A DNA stretch of 64,000 bases, from the NCBI GenBank assembly GCA_019459525.1, contig JAIBEY010000039.1:101898-165897 (forward strand), read 5' to 3'. A model generated the notes under the pieces. The model had not been told where the DNA came from, made no database searches, and saw nothing but the letters and a program-made list of their open reading frames with translations. This DNA comes from Prolixibacteraceae bacterium (GTDB lineage Bacteria; Bacteroidota; Bacteroidia; Bacteroidales; Prolixibacteraceae). Shown piece by piece: positions 55,131-64,000 of the stretch; within the stretch, counting starts at the first letter, position 1; each line of letters begins with the position of its first letter. Made by a program: the position numbers and the translations under genes.

Positions 55131-56459
55131 ATGAACGAAATGCTAAAAGGCCGAAAAAGTCAGATTGTCACCAAAGGACATGACGATGTTGCCATTGCTT
55201 GCGGAAAAGCAAGTATTGCAGGCTCTGTCAGCCAGCGGGCATGTGTTTTCTGCGGATCGCGCGTGGTACTTTATCCCATTGCCGACGCGCTTCACCTCAT
55301 TCACGGGCCTGTTGGCTGTGCCGCCTACACCTGGGACATTCGCGGATCACTTTCTTCAGGACCGCAATTACACCGCCTTAGTTTTACTACTGACCTGAAA
55401 GAAAAAGAAGTGGTTTTTGGTGGCGAAACCCGTCTGTACAATGCGCTCATTAGCCTGATCGATCAGTACAAACCCAAAGCTGCATTCGTCTATGCCACCT
55501 GCATTGTGGGTGTTATTGGTGACGATATGGAAGCCGTTTGCCGCCGGGTTACCCGCGAAAAAGGAATTGATGTAATTCCGCTGATGTCGGAAGGTTTCAA
55601 CGGAACAAAAAAAGACGGTTATAAAATTGCCTGTGCGGCACTTTCAAAACTGATTGGAACCGATCAAACTTCCGTAGTTCCCGAGCACAGTATTAATATA
55701 CTCGGCGATTTCAACCTGGCTGGCGAACTGTGGATGCTGGCCGAATATTACCGCCGCATGGGTGTAAACATGGTGGCCTGCATGACCGGCGATGGTCGTA
55801 TCAATGATATCCGGAAAGCCCACAAAGCCCAACTCAACGTGGTTCAGTGCTCCGGATCGATGACCTATCTGGCCAAAGATATGGAAGATAAGTATGGCAT
55901 CCCGTTCATGAAAGTTTCCTATTTCGGAATCGAAGATATGTCGGATGCGCTGTACGAAGTGGCCCGTTTTTTCAAGTCAGATGAAATGATGCAAAAAGCA
56001 CGGGAACTTGTAAGAGAAGAACTCAGCAAATTATTACCGGCACTTCAGGAATACCGCGCAAAACTGGAAGGAAAGAAAGCAGCCATTTACGTGGGAGGAG
56101 CTTTTAAAGCCATTTCACTGGTGAAAGCGCTGCGATTGCTGGGAATGAAAACCGTGGTGGTTGGTTCACAAACCGGAAACCAGGACGATTATAATCTGCT
56201 GAAAGAATTGTGCGACGAGGGAACCATCATTGTTGACGACTCGAACCCGAACGAACTATCAGAATTTGTGAAGCAAACCGGCGCCAACCTTTTTATCGGT
56301 GGCGTGAAAGAACGCCCCATCGCATTCAAGCTCGGATTAGGTTTTTGCGACCACAATCATGAACGAAAAGAAGCCCTGGCCGGATACGAAGGCATGTTGA
56401 ATTTCGCCAAGGAAGTCCACGCTTCCGTCTGCAGCCCGGTTTGGAAGTTTATGAAATAA
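55131..56459 (+). CDS. nifE: FeMo-cofactor scaffold subunit NifE
   Basis: A 442-residue paralogue of NifD. The cysteine pattern is RACVFCGSRV, GPVGCAAYTWDIRG and ATCIVGVIGDD. The central CSGSMTYLAKDMEDKYGIPFMKVS replaces the NifD MCHRSINYIAEMMEEKYGIPW. With NifN it forms the scaffold where NifB-co is matured to FeMo-co. It stands in the usual nifE-nifN order. The first Met of MNEMLKG is used. Confidence 0.95.
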   Translation: MNEMLKGRKSQIVTKGHDDVAIACGKASIAGSVSQRACVFCGSRVVLYPIADALHLIHGPVGCAAYTWDIRGSLSSGPQLHRLSFTTDLKEKEVVFGGETRLYNALISLIDQYKPKAAFVYATCIVGVIGDDMEAVCRRVTREKGIDVIPLMSEGFNGTKKDGYKIACAALSKLIGTDQTSVVPEHSINILGDFNLAGELWMLAEYYRRMGVNMVACMTGDGRINDIRKAHKAQLNVVQCSGSMTYLAKDMEDKYGIPFMKVSYFGIEDMSDALYEVARFFKSDEMMQKARELVREELSKLLPALQEYRAKLEGKKAAIYVGGAFKAISLVKALRLLGMKTVVVGSQTGNQDDYNLLKELCDEGTIIVDDSNPNELSEFVKQTGANLFIGGVKERPIAFKLGLGFCDHNHERKEALAGYEGMLNFAKEVHASVCSPVWKFMK

Positions 56460-56461
56460 CA

Positions 56462-56578
56462 GTCCCATCGGGACGGCATATTGGTAGCCCCGGCTTTTAA
56501 GCCGGGGGATGAAAAAAGGCAAAAGTTTTAGCGCCGGACGGAAAATGTGAATCGAAGCCACAATTTAATTTCCGGCGC
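56462..56578. repeat. Palindromes between nifE and nifN
   Basis: gtcccatcgggac (56462-56474), ccccggcttttaagccgggg (56488-56507) and a longer pair gcgccgg ... ccggcgc (56531-56578) lie in the nifE-nifN spacer. Confidence 0.6.
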
Positions 56579-56677
56579 AACAACGAAAATAACCAATATC
56601 GAATATTCAATAACCAATTTCCAACAATGCGAAACTTGGAACTTGGAATCTGGAACTTGAAACTTAAAAAAAACGCC

Positions 56678-58087
56678 ATGATTGAAAATACACCCATCAT
56701 CAAATCAACACCCGAATACACCGCTACACGTAACGCCTGCAAACTCTGCGCTCCGCTCGGCGCCAGTGTGGCTTTCAAAGGAATTCGCGGATGCGTTCCT
56801 ATTATTCACGGTGGACAAGGTTGTGCCACTTACATTCGCCGCTACCTGATCAGTCATTACAAAGAACCTGTCGATATCGCTTCTTCCAATTTCACCGAAG
56901 AATCTACCATTTTTGGCGGCGGTGCCAATTGCCTGGCAGCCATCGAAAATGTAATCAGCCAATACCAGCCTGAAGTAATCGGCATGGCAACTACCTGCCT
57001 GAGCGAAACCATTGGCGACGATGTAAAATTCTACATCCAAAACTTTAAAGATCTTACTGATCGCGAAACTCTACCCCATTTTATCTCGGCATCAACCCCC
57101 AGCTACCAGGGCTCGCACATCGATGGTTTCCACGAAGCGGTGGCTTCAGCGGTAAAATTGATTGCCGAAGGTGGTGAAAAAGGTGAGCATCTCAATATTT
57201 TCCCTGGCTTTGTTTCTCCGGAAGACTTGCGCCAGATCAAAAACATTCTCGAAGATTTCACCATACCTTATATATTACTACCTGATTACTCCGAAACACT
57301 CGACAACCCAATTTGGGATTCATACCATCGCATTCCTGAAGGAGGAACACCCATCGAATCTGTTCGGAAATGCGGTTCAGCCCGTGCATCCATCGAATTG
57401 GGCACCATATTAAATAAAGGTAGTTTATCCGGAAGGGTAAAAAACAATGCACTGGCAACCACCGCTGCCGAATATTTACTGGAAAGTTTCGGGGTAGAAA
57501 ATCACCGGATGCCACTTCCGCTCGGAGTCAGCAATTGCGACCATTTTTTCGAAACACTTAGCCAGCTTTCAGGAAAGGAAATTCCGATGAAATACACCAA
57601 AGAGCGTGGTCGCCTGATCGATTCTTACGTCGATGGACATAAATATGTGTTTGGAAAACGCGCAGTCGTTTATGGCGAGGAAGATCTGGTAGTTGCACTT
57701 TCAGCGTTCCTGAACGAAATCGGAATTGAAGTAGCATTGGCTGCTTCAGGCGGCGAAAGTGGACGGTTGGAAGACGAGATCCGGAAGTATTGTCCGGAGA
57801 ATACATCTGAAATTACCGTTCAGAATGGATACGACTACGAAATGATTCACGAATGGTGTGCCGAAAATAAACCCGACATCCTGATTGGAAACAGCAAAGC
57901 CTATTACATCGCCCGCGAGTTGGGCATCCCGATTGTTCGCTGCGGTTTCCCAATTCACGACCGCATTGGCGGACAACGCATCAAACACCTCGGTTACACC
58001 GGCACACAAGAACTGTTCGACCAAATCACCAATATGCTGATCGCCAGCAAACAAGACAGCTCTGCCGTTGGATATAAATATATGTAG
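56678..58087 (+). CDS. nifN: FeMo-cofactor scaffold subunit NifN
   Basis: A 469-residue paralogue of NifK starting MIENTPIIKSTPEY. The cysteines are in NACKLCAPLGASVAFKGIRGC, GGQGCATYIRRYLISHYKEP and MATTCLSETIGDD. ATG 56678 is used; the longer frame (56627) runs through the repeat tract and does not match the family. It pairs with NifE. No NifX fusion is present; the NifX-like domain is on NifB. Confidence 0.94.
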   Translation: MIENTPIIKSTPEYTATRNACKLCAPLGASVAFKGIRGCVPIIHGGQGCATYIRRYLISHYKEPVDIASSNFTEESTIFGGGANCLAAIENVISQYQPEVIGMATTCLSETIGDDVKFYIQNFKDLTDRETLPHFISASTPSYQGSHIDGFHEAVASAVKLIAEGGEKGEHLNIFPGFVSPEDLRQIKNILEDFTIPYILLPDYSETLDNPIWDSYHRIPEGGTPIESVRKCGSARASIELGTILNKGSLSGRVKNNALATTAAEYLLESFGVENHRMPLPLGVSNCDHFFETLSQLSGKEIPMKYTKERGRLIDSYVDGHKYVFGKRAVVYGEEDLVVALSAFLNEIGIEVALAASGGESGRLEDEIRKYCPENTSEITVQNGYDYEMIHEWCAENKPDILIGNSKAYYIARELGIPIVRCGFPIHDRIGGQRIKHLGYTGTQELFDQITNMLIASKQDSSAVGYKYM

Positions 58088-58095
58088 AACCATTT

Positions 58096-58128
58096 AGTGA
58101 CGGGGTGACTTGAAGTCACCCCGTCACT
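58096..58128. repeat. Perfect 15-bp palindrome between nifN and nifB
   Basis: agtgacggggtgact and agtcaccccgtcact enclose the loop tga, 9 nt past nifN and 17 nt before nifB. No T run follows, so read-through is expected. Confidence 0.8.
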
Positions 58129-58144
58129 ATCCAAATTAAACGCT

Positions 58145-59401
58145 ATGATAGATCTCGAAAAACATCCGTGCTTCAACATCGAAGCGAAAGGCACATACGC
58201 CAGGGTTCATTTGCCCGTGGCCCCAAAATGCAACATTCAATGCAATTATTGCAAACGCGATTACGATTGTGTAAATGAGAGTCGCCCGGGAGTTACCAGT
58301 GAGGTTCTTTCGCCTGAGCAGGCCTTGGCTTACCTAACTAAACTGAAAGAAAAGATGCCAAACCTGTCGGTAGTGGGCATTGCCGGCCCGGGCGATCCAT
58401 TTGCCAATCCGCACGAAACCATGACAACTCTGCGGTTGGTGCGCGAACATTTTCCTGAAATGATTTTGTGTTTGTCGTCCAACGGACTAAACGTTGCTCC
58501 GTTTGCCGAAGAACTGGCTGAGTTGGGAGTGAGTCATGTGACGATTACTATGAACGGATTGGATGCAGAAGAAACGCAAAATATCTATAAATGGGCCCGC
58601 TTCGGAAATCGCGGTTATGTGGGCAAAGCTGCGGCTGCAATTCTTCTGGAAAATCAGTTGGTGGCCATCAAAATGTTGCGGCATTTCGGAATCACGGTGA
58701 AGATCAACAGCATTGTCATTCCTGGAGTGAACGACCATTTGGTTGAAAGTGTGGCCGAAAAAGCGAAAGAGTTAGGAGCAGAACTGATGAATGCAATTCC
58801 ATTATTTCCGGTGGCTGACACACCATACGAAAACCTGAAAGAGCCTGATATGCTTACCATGCGCGAGATCCGCCTGAAAATCGCGAAGCACCTGAAACCG
58901 ATGACCCATTGCGCCCGCTGTCGTGCCGATGCTGTTGGCTTGCTTGGTGAAGATGACGTGGAAGCAAAGAAAATCATGTCGGAAGTAATCAACATGACAG
59001 TCGCTGACGAAGAGAACCGTCCGTTTGTGGCCGTTGCCAGTTACGAAGGAATGCTGGTCAATCAGCATTTAGGCGAGGCCGACAGCCTGTACGTTTTCCG
59101 CGAAACGCCCAATGGTTACCGAATGGTGGAGCAACGCAAAACACCTCCTTCAGGAATTGGGAATAAGCGCTGGGAAGATTTGGCAGAACTTTTAAGCGAT
59201 TGCCGCGCCTTGTTAGTTGGAGGAATCGGGCCAAGTCCATCGGCCACCATTGGCCGCACAGGTATCCGCATCGTCGAAATGACCGGATTGATCGACGAAG
59301 GTTTGGACGCTATATATAAAGGTAAAGAATTGCGTACTGTAAAAAAGGCCGATGTGTTTAAATGCGGTGCCGTCTGCTCCGGAAAAGCCACGGGGTGCTG
59401 A
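58145..59401 (+). CDS. nifB: Radical SAM FeMo-cofactor synthase NifB with NifX-like domain
   Basis: A 418-residue protein. The radical SAM motif is CNIQCNYCKRDYDC near residue 28, followed by ESRPGVTSEVLSPEQA and the GIAGPGDPFANP strand. HCARCRADAVGLLGED near residue 260 is the further cluster region. The C-terminal about 110 residues (NRPFVAVASYEGMLVNQHLGEA ... GIGPSPSATIGRTGI) are a NifX/NafY-type cofactor-binding domain. It ends in CGAVCSGKATGC, a cysteine-bearing tail. It makes NifB-co, the core of FeMo-co, and is complete. Confidence 0.96.
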   Translation: MIDLEKHPCFNIEAKGTYARVHLPVAPKCNIQCNYCKRDYDCVNESRPGVTSEVLSPEQALAYLTKLKEKMPNLSVVGIAGPGDPFANPHETMTTLRLVREHFPEMILCLSSNGLNVAPFAEELAELGVSHVTITMNGLDAEETQNIYKWARFGNRGYVGKAAAAILLENQLVAIKMLRHFGITVKINSIVIPGVNDHLVESVAEKAKELGAELMNAIPLFPVADTPYENLKEPDMLTMREIRLKIAKHLKPMTHCARCRADAVGLLGEDDVEAKKIMSEVINMTVADEENRPFVAVASYEGMLVNQHLGEADSLYVFRETPNGYRMVEQRKTPPSGIGNKRWEDLAELLSDCRALLVGGIGPSPSATIGRTGIRIVEMTGLIDEGLDAIYKGKELRTVKKADVFKCGAVCSGKATGC

Positions 59402-59529
59402 AGAAGGAAAGCGTTTCGGGATGCGGGTTACGTGTTTCGGGTTAAGCTTTGCACATTAGTTATTGAATATTTTCCACTTCGTGTCCTCGTGACTTTGTGT
59501 TTAAATTTTTAATTCAAAATAATAAGAAA

Positions 59530-59835
59530 ATGAAAAAACCAGATTACCACATTTTGATTTGCAACTCGTATCGGGTTGCCGGCGATGCCAAAGGATTTTG
59601 TAACAAAAACGGGGGTGCTGAATTTATCCAGTATGTCACAGAAGAGTGCGCCGATCGCGGCATTGATGCCGCAGTATCATCAACTGCCTGCCTGAATGTT
59701 TGCTCGCAGGGGCCAGTTATGGTCATCCAACCCAATAACTTTTGGTATGGAGCCATCACCACCGACAAAATCGACGAAATTCTCGATGCACTCGAAGAAG
59801 GCAATGCGGTTGAGGAATATTTGATCAGCGAATAG
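59530..59835 (+). CDS. Thioredoxin-like [2Fe-2S] ferredoxin
   Basis: A 101-residue protein starting MKKPDYHILIC. It has the cysteine spacing of thioredoxin-fold [2Fe-2S] ferredoxins: ICNSYRVAGDAKGFC (C-x11-C) and, later, ACLNVCSQGPV (C-x3-C). Such ferredoxins occur in nif clusters of several phyla and are thought to give electrons to or protect nitrogenase components. Starting 128 nt past nifB and before nifV, it is likely to be part of the nif message. An upstream in-frame ATG (59497) lies in AT-rich DNA and is rejected. Confidence 0.85.
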   Translation: MKKPDYHILICNSYRVAGDAKGFCNKNGGAEFIQYVTEECADRGIDAAVSSTACLNVCSQGPVMVIQPNNFWYGAITTDKIDEILDALEEGNAVEEYLISE

Positions 59836-59882
59836 TTCAAGTATTCAGTCGCAGTCACAGTTGGCAGCAAAAGATGTTGCGG

Positions 59883-59925
59883 GTTTCGAGTTACACGCAA
59901 TTCGTAACCGTAACTCGAAACGTTT
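59883..59925 (+). terminator. Hairpin with T-rich tail between ferredoxin and nifV
   Basis: gtttcgagttac (59883-59894) and gtaactcgaaac (59910-59921) form a 12-bp perfect stem with a 15-nt loop, followed by gttttattc. It could be a partial terminator upstream of nifV. Confidence 0.45.
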
Positions 59926-59958
59926 TATTCAAGATTCGAAATTCTAATACTCAAGACT

Positions 59959-61089
59959 ATGACAAAAACTCCACATATTATCGACTCCACCCTTCGCGAC
60001 GGCGAACAAGCTCCGGGAGTGGTTTTTACGCTGGACGAAAAACTTCGGATTGCCGCTCTGCTCGAGGATTGCGGGGTAAAAGAGCTTGAAGTTGGAACAC
60101 CGGCAATGGGAGAGGATGAAGTTCGTGTAATTCGCGAGATTGTGCAGGCCGGATTTCGGTTCGACAAACTTTGCTGGGCGCGTGCCAAAGAATCCGACAT
60201 CGAAGAATCGGCCAGGACCGGTGCCAACCGGATCAACATTTCATTTTCGGTGTCCGATATCCAGCTTTCAGCCATGGGGCGAAATACCGATTGGGTAATG
60301 AAGCAGATTCGTCCCATGATTGCGTTTGCCCGTCAACGGTTCGACTTTATTGCCATCGGCGCCCAGGATGCTTCACGAGCCAACAGCGATTTTCTGGATG
60401 AATTCATTGCTTCGTGCCTGGCCGAAGGAGTTGACCGCATTCGGTTGGCCGATACTGTTGGCATCCTGAATCCATTTTCGACAGCTCAGTTGTTTTCGAC
60501 GGTTTGCGAGAAATTCCCATTTGTCGATTTCGAATTTCACGGACACAACGATCTGGGAATGGCAACCGCCAATTCGGTCTGTGCCCTGCTTTCCGGAGCA
60601 CAATCGGTCAGCGCAACTATCAACGGATTGGGCGAACGCGCCGGAAATGCCTGTGTGGAAGAAATCGCTGCTGCACTTAAAATTTCTTCAGGAATTAACT
60701 GTGGAATTCATTTATCGCAAATTCAGGAACTTTGCCGGTTTGTGGCCCAGGCTTCATCCAAGCCCATTCATCCATCCAAACCAATTGTTGGTGAGATGGT
60801 TTGCCGCCACGAATCCGGAATCCATTGCCGAAGCTTGTTGAAAGACGAATTGGCGTACCAACCTTTCCTTTCTTCAGAAATCGGGAAATCGACTGAAATG
60901 GTCATTGGGCGGCATTCAGGAGGCCGAACGATCAAACATTTTCTGGAAAAACAGCAGATAAGCGTTAATGAGCGCCACACCTCACTTTTAACCGAACAGG
61001 TTAAGGCATTGTCGCTCAGTAAAAAACGATGTTTGAGTCAGGATGAGTTGATCCATCTGGCAAATAATTTGAGTCATCACGAACTATAA
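59959..61089 (+). CDS. nifV: Homocitrate synthase NifV
   Basis: A 376-residue DRE-TIM enzyme. The DRE motif is IDSTLRDGEQAPGVVF, and the metal HxH motif appears as FHGHNDLGMATANS. NGLGERAGNACVEEIA and HESGIHC are the typical downstream stretches. It condenses acetyl-CoA and 2-oxoglutarate to homocitrate, the organic ligand of FeMo-co. Isopropylmalate and other homocitrate synthases share the fold; the nif neighbours decide the name. It starts 123 nt after the ferredoxin. Confidence 0.93.
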   Translation: MTKTPHIIDSTLRDGEQAPGVVFTLDEKLRIAALLEDCGVKELEVGTPAMGEDEVRVIREIVQAGFRFDKLCWARAKESDIEESARTGANRINISFSVSDIQLSAMGRNTDWVMKQIRPMIAFARQRFDFIAIGAQDASRANSDFLDEFIASCLAEGVDRIRLADTVGILNPFSTAQLFSTVCEKFPFVDFEFHGHNDLGMATANSVCALLSGAQSVSATINGLGERAGNACVEEIAAALKISSGINCGIHLSQIQELCRFVAQASSKPIHPSKPIVGEMVCRHESGIHCRSLLKDELAYQPFLSSEIGKSTEMVIGRHSGGRTIKHFLEKQQISVNERHTSLLTEQVKALSLSKKRCLSQDELIHLANNLSHHEL

Positions 61090-61099
61090 AACAACAGTT

Positions 61100-61501
61100 A
61101 TGGAATGGGAAAGCTATTATTTGGAAGCGACTGATTATTATAAGGCAGCACTTGGGGCATCCAAGAAAAATACACTTGGAAATCTGGTTATTTACAATGT
61201 AGTTGCCATGTCTATTGAGAATTACATGACCAGCGTACTAATGAAATCGGGGTTTATTCCTGAACATTCCAGTATTTCGTCGATGTATCGCGAGTTGAAG
61301 AAAAACCACAATGCACCCGAGGAGTTTCATGCAGAGGTACGATTCATGAACCGGTTCATGAATTTTTGTTCGCTTGAACCTACTCTTGAAATTGTGCCAA
61401 CGGATGATGAGATTAAAAGGATGGTGAGCTTCGCTTCAGCATTGAAAGAGTGGGTCGAGCCACAATTGAGTCTGGAGTGCGCAGCCTCGGAAATAAAGTA
61501 G
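61100..61501 (+). CDS. HEPN-like helical protein linked to nifV (unknown function)
   Basis: A 133-residue all-helical protein, no signal or membrane segment. The layout, WESYYLEATDYYKAALGASKK then NLVIYNVVAMSIENYMTSVL and a C-terminal helix SFASALKEWVEPQL, is that of a HEPN domain without the usual RNase R-x4-6-H motif. It begins 10 nt after nifV, so it should be co-transcribed with the nif genes. I do not recognise it as a named nif gene. A role in assembly, stability or regulation is possible. Confidence 0.5.
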   Translation: MEWESYYLEATDYYKAALGASKKNTLGNLVIYNVVAMSIENYMTSVLMKSGFIPEHSSISSMYRELKKNHNAPEEFHAEVRFMNRFMNFCSLEPTLEIVPTDDEIKRMVSFASALKEWVEPQLSLECAASEIK

Positions 61502-61848
61502 TAAGTCAGATCTTGCTTATATAATCAATAGTTTACTTTTAATTATTTTGCCACCTCTCCATAGTAATCCGGAGTAAATAGCTTTTGTGTTTACTTCTAT
61601 CTTAATTCCTTTCCTGAAGTTTAAACCTGAAATTCGCTGATGTGCCCTCTAAATTGTAGTATCTGTTAGATATTCCAGTATGTGATTTTACACTTTAGTT
61701 GGCTTAAAAGCTTACTCCCATTGCTGATTTCAGATAAGGATTTGTCCTCTTAACATTAAGTTTACAAATAAAATATGCGATAATCTATTGAATTTCAGTA
61801 GTGCCCCCAAAAATTTGAATAGTATTTTCAGAAAAGTTAAGAATAGGA

Positions 61849-61879
61849 GTTGGAGAAGTGTTTTAGCCCTCTATCTTTG
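61849..61879 (+). promoter_or_regulatory. rRNA operon promoter P1
   Basis: GTTG (61849-61852) and TATCTTTG (61872-61879) are spaced 19 nt apart. The sequence after it, caaccgccaaacgg, resembles that after P2 and P3. The gap 61502-61848 shows no gene or clear signal. Confidence 0.6.
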
Positions 61880-61985
61880 CAACCGCCAAACGGGGAAGCA
61901 GCGATGCAGGAAGCGAGGCTGGAGTTCATTAAGGTGGTGTATGGTAAGCGGTTAGTAATAATTTTTGGAATAATTTCAGAAGTTG

Positions 61986-62016
61986 TTTGGAAATTAAGAA
62001 AAGGCGATTACCTTTG
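61986..62016 (+). promoter_or_regulatory. rRNA operon promoter P2
   Basis: TTTG (61986-61989), a 19-nt spacer, and TACCTTTG (62009-62016) match the -33/-7 consensus exactly. Confidence 0.75.
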
Positions 62017-62192
62017 CAGCCGCTAAACGAAAAGCGAGTTCAGTGAAAAGATTGGGGAGTTAGGGTTGAATGTTTGCAAGCAGATAAATCTGTCAGGTTT
62101 ATAGGATCGGAGAGAAGAGAGAAATAGATTAAGGACCGGAGCAGGCATCAATTGAAGGAGAGAAAAAAAAGGAAAAAAAAGTTTTAAAAATC

Positions 62193-62223
62193 TTTGGTAA
62201 ATTAGAAACTCTTCATAACTTTG
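62193..62223 (+). promoter_or_regulatory. rRNA operon promoter P3
   Basis: TTTG (62193-62196), a 19-nt spacer, and TAACTTTG (62216-62223) match the consensus exactly. The leader from here to 62471 contains gttcattgaaaatattgaaa (62373-62392), similar to the antitermination-type leader box seen ahead of Bacteroidota 16S genes. Confidence 0.75.
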
Positions 62224-62471
62224 CACCCCGCTGAAACGGCCGCCACAACAAGGCGATACGGAGAAAGCTGAATGAAACGTTCAAAAAGAATACGAGATTG
62301 AATTTAACCATTAGATGTCGCTTCGCAAGAGGTAGAAAGAAGGTGGTAAAACCGATAGCCGCAAGGCACAGGAGTTCATTGAAAATATTGAAAAGGAAAA
62401 ACAAGGAAGGTTACGCAAATTAAATTTTTGAGTTAACGTCATAGAGCTGGATAATATTTAACTTTTAACTT

Positions 62472-63991
<1,520 letters not shown>

Positions 63992-64000
63992 GGAGCTTGA

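Noticed and set aside
55131..58087. Alternative nitrogenase (V or Fe-only) structural genes
   Set aside because: The pair shows NifE/NifN signatures, and no small delta subunit (VnfG/AnfG) is present.
59858..59882. Sigma-54 promoter upstream of nifV (TTGGCAG and TTGC)
   Set aside because: GG and GC are 14 nt apart instead of the required 10.

Overview
The window is chromosomal DNA of a free-living, nitrogen-fixing member of the Bacteroidota, most likely order Marinilabiliales (Prolixibacteraceae-like). The evidence is a complete 16S rRNA gene at the right end, TAnnTTTG/TTTG promoters, and phylum-typical families (DUF4837, DUF4056, Bacteroidota-type polysaccharide deacetylase). The placement within the order is inference from the general look of the 16S and protein sequences; no alignment was run.

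Layout. 0.1-6.5 kb: cell-envelope and isoprenoid genes on the minus strand (DUF4837 lipoprotein, tatA, rseP, dxr, M23 peptidase), an initiator tRNA, and two small-protein genes. 6.8-10.5 kb: an M24 aminopeptidase and a Tat-exported glycosidase. 10.7-17.3 kb: a menaquinone cluster (hotdog thioesterase, menF, menD, menB, menA), split between menD and menB by an unknown gene and by a RAYT transposase framed by its inverted REP palindromes. 17.4-28 kb: upp, an acyltransferase/deacetylase pair, radC, two PAS histidine kinases with a response-regulator remnant between them, corA and ppk2. 28.2-38.1 kb: mfd, nhaA, other transporters, small unknown genes and a frameshifted DUF2007 gene. 38.3-45.2 kb: secreted GH42 and GHL10 glycosidases, a GT2 glycosyltransferase, DUF4056, and a candidate structured RNA in the gap at 40.6 kb.

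45.4-61.5 kb is the nitrogen-fixation region. A nifA-like sigma-54 activator comes first, then a 3 kb repeat-rich interval with a broken toxin-antitoxin pair, a strikingly regular array of inverted half-sites and an AT-rich orphan membrane protein. A compact cluster follows: nifH-nifI1-nifI2-nifD-nifK-nifE-nifN-nifB-[2Fe-2S] ferredoxin-nifV-HEPN-like orphan. NifH reduces NifDK; NifB, NifEN and NifV supply FeMo-cofactor; the two PII-like NifI proteins are expected to switch the enzyme off post-translationally. The P-cluster and FeMo-cofactor ligands are present, so it reads as a Mo-nitrogenase of the long-NifD type shared with clostridia and methanogens. nifU, nifS and nifX are not in the window.

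61.5-64 kb: a leader with three tandem promoters, then the 16S gene. The rest of the rRNA operon lies beyond the window.

The most unusual unexplained structures are the 20-21 bp periodic array of 7 direct and 6 inverted GTCCTGT-type half-sites (48223-48463), the promoter-to-terminator candidate RNA (40576-40784, minus strand), the twin CTAC-N6-GTAG elements exactly 100 bp apart before nifH, and the nifV-linked HEPN-like orphan.
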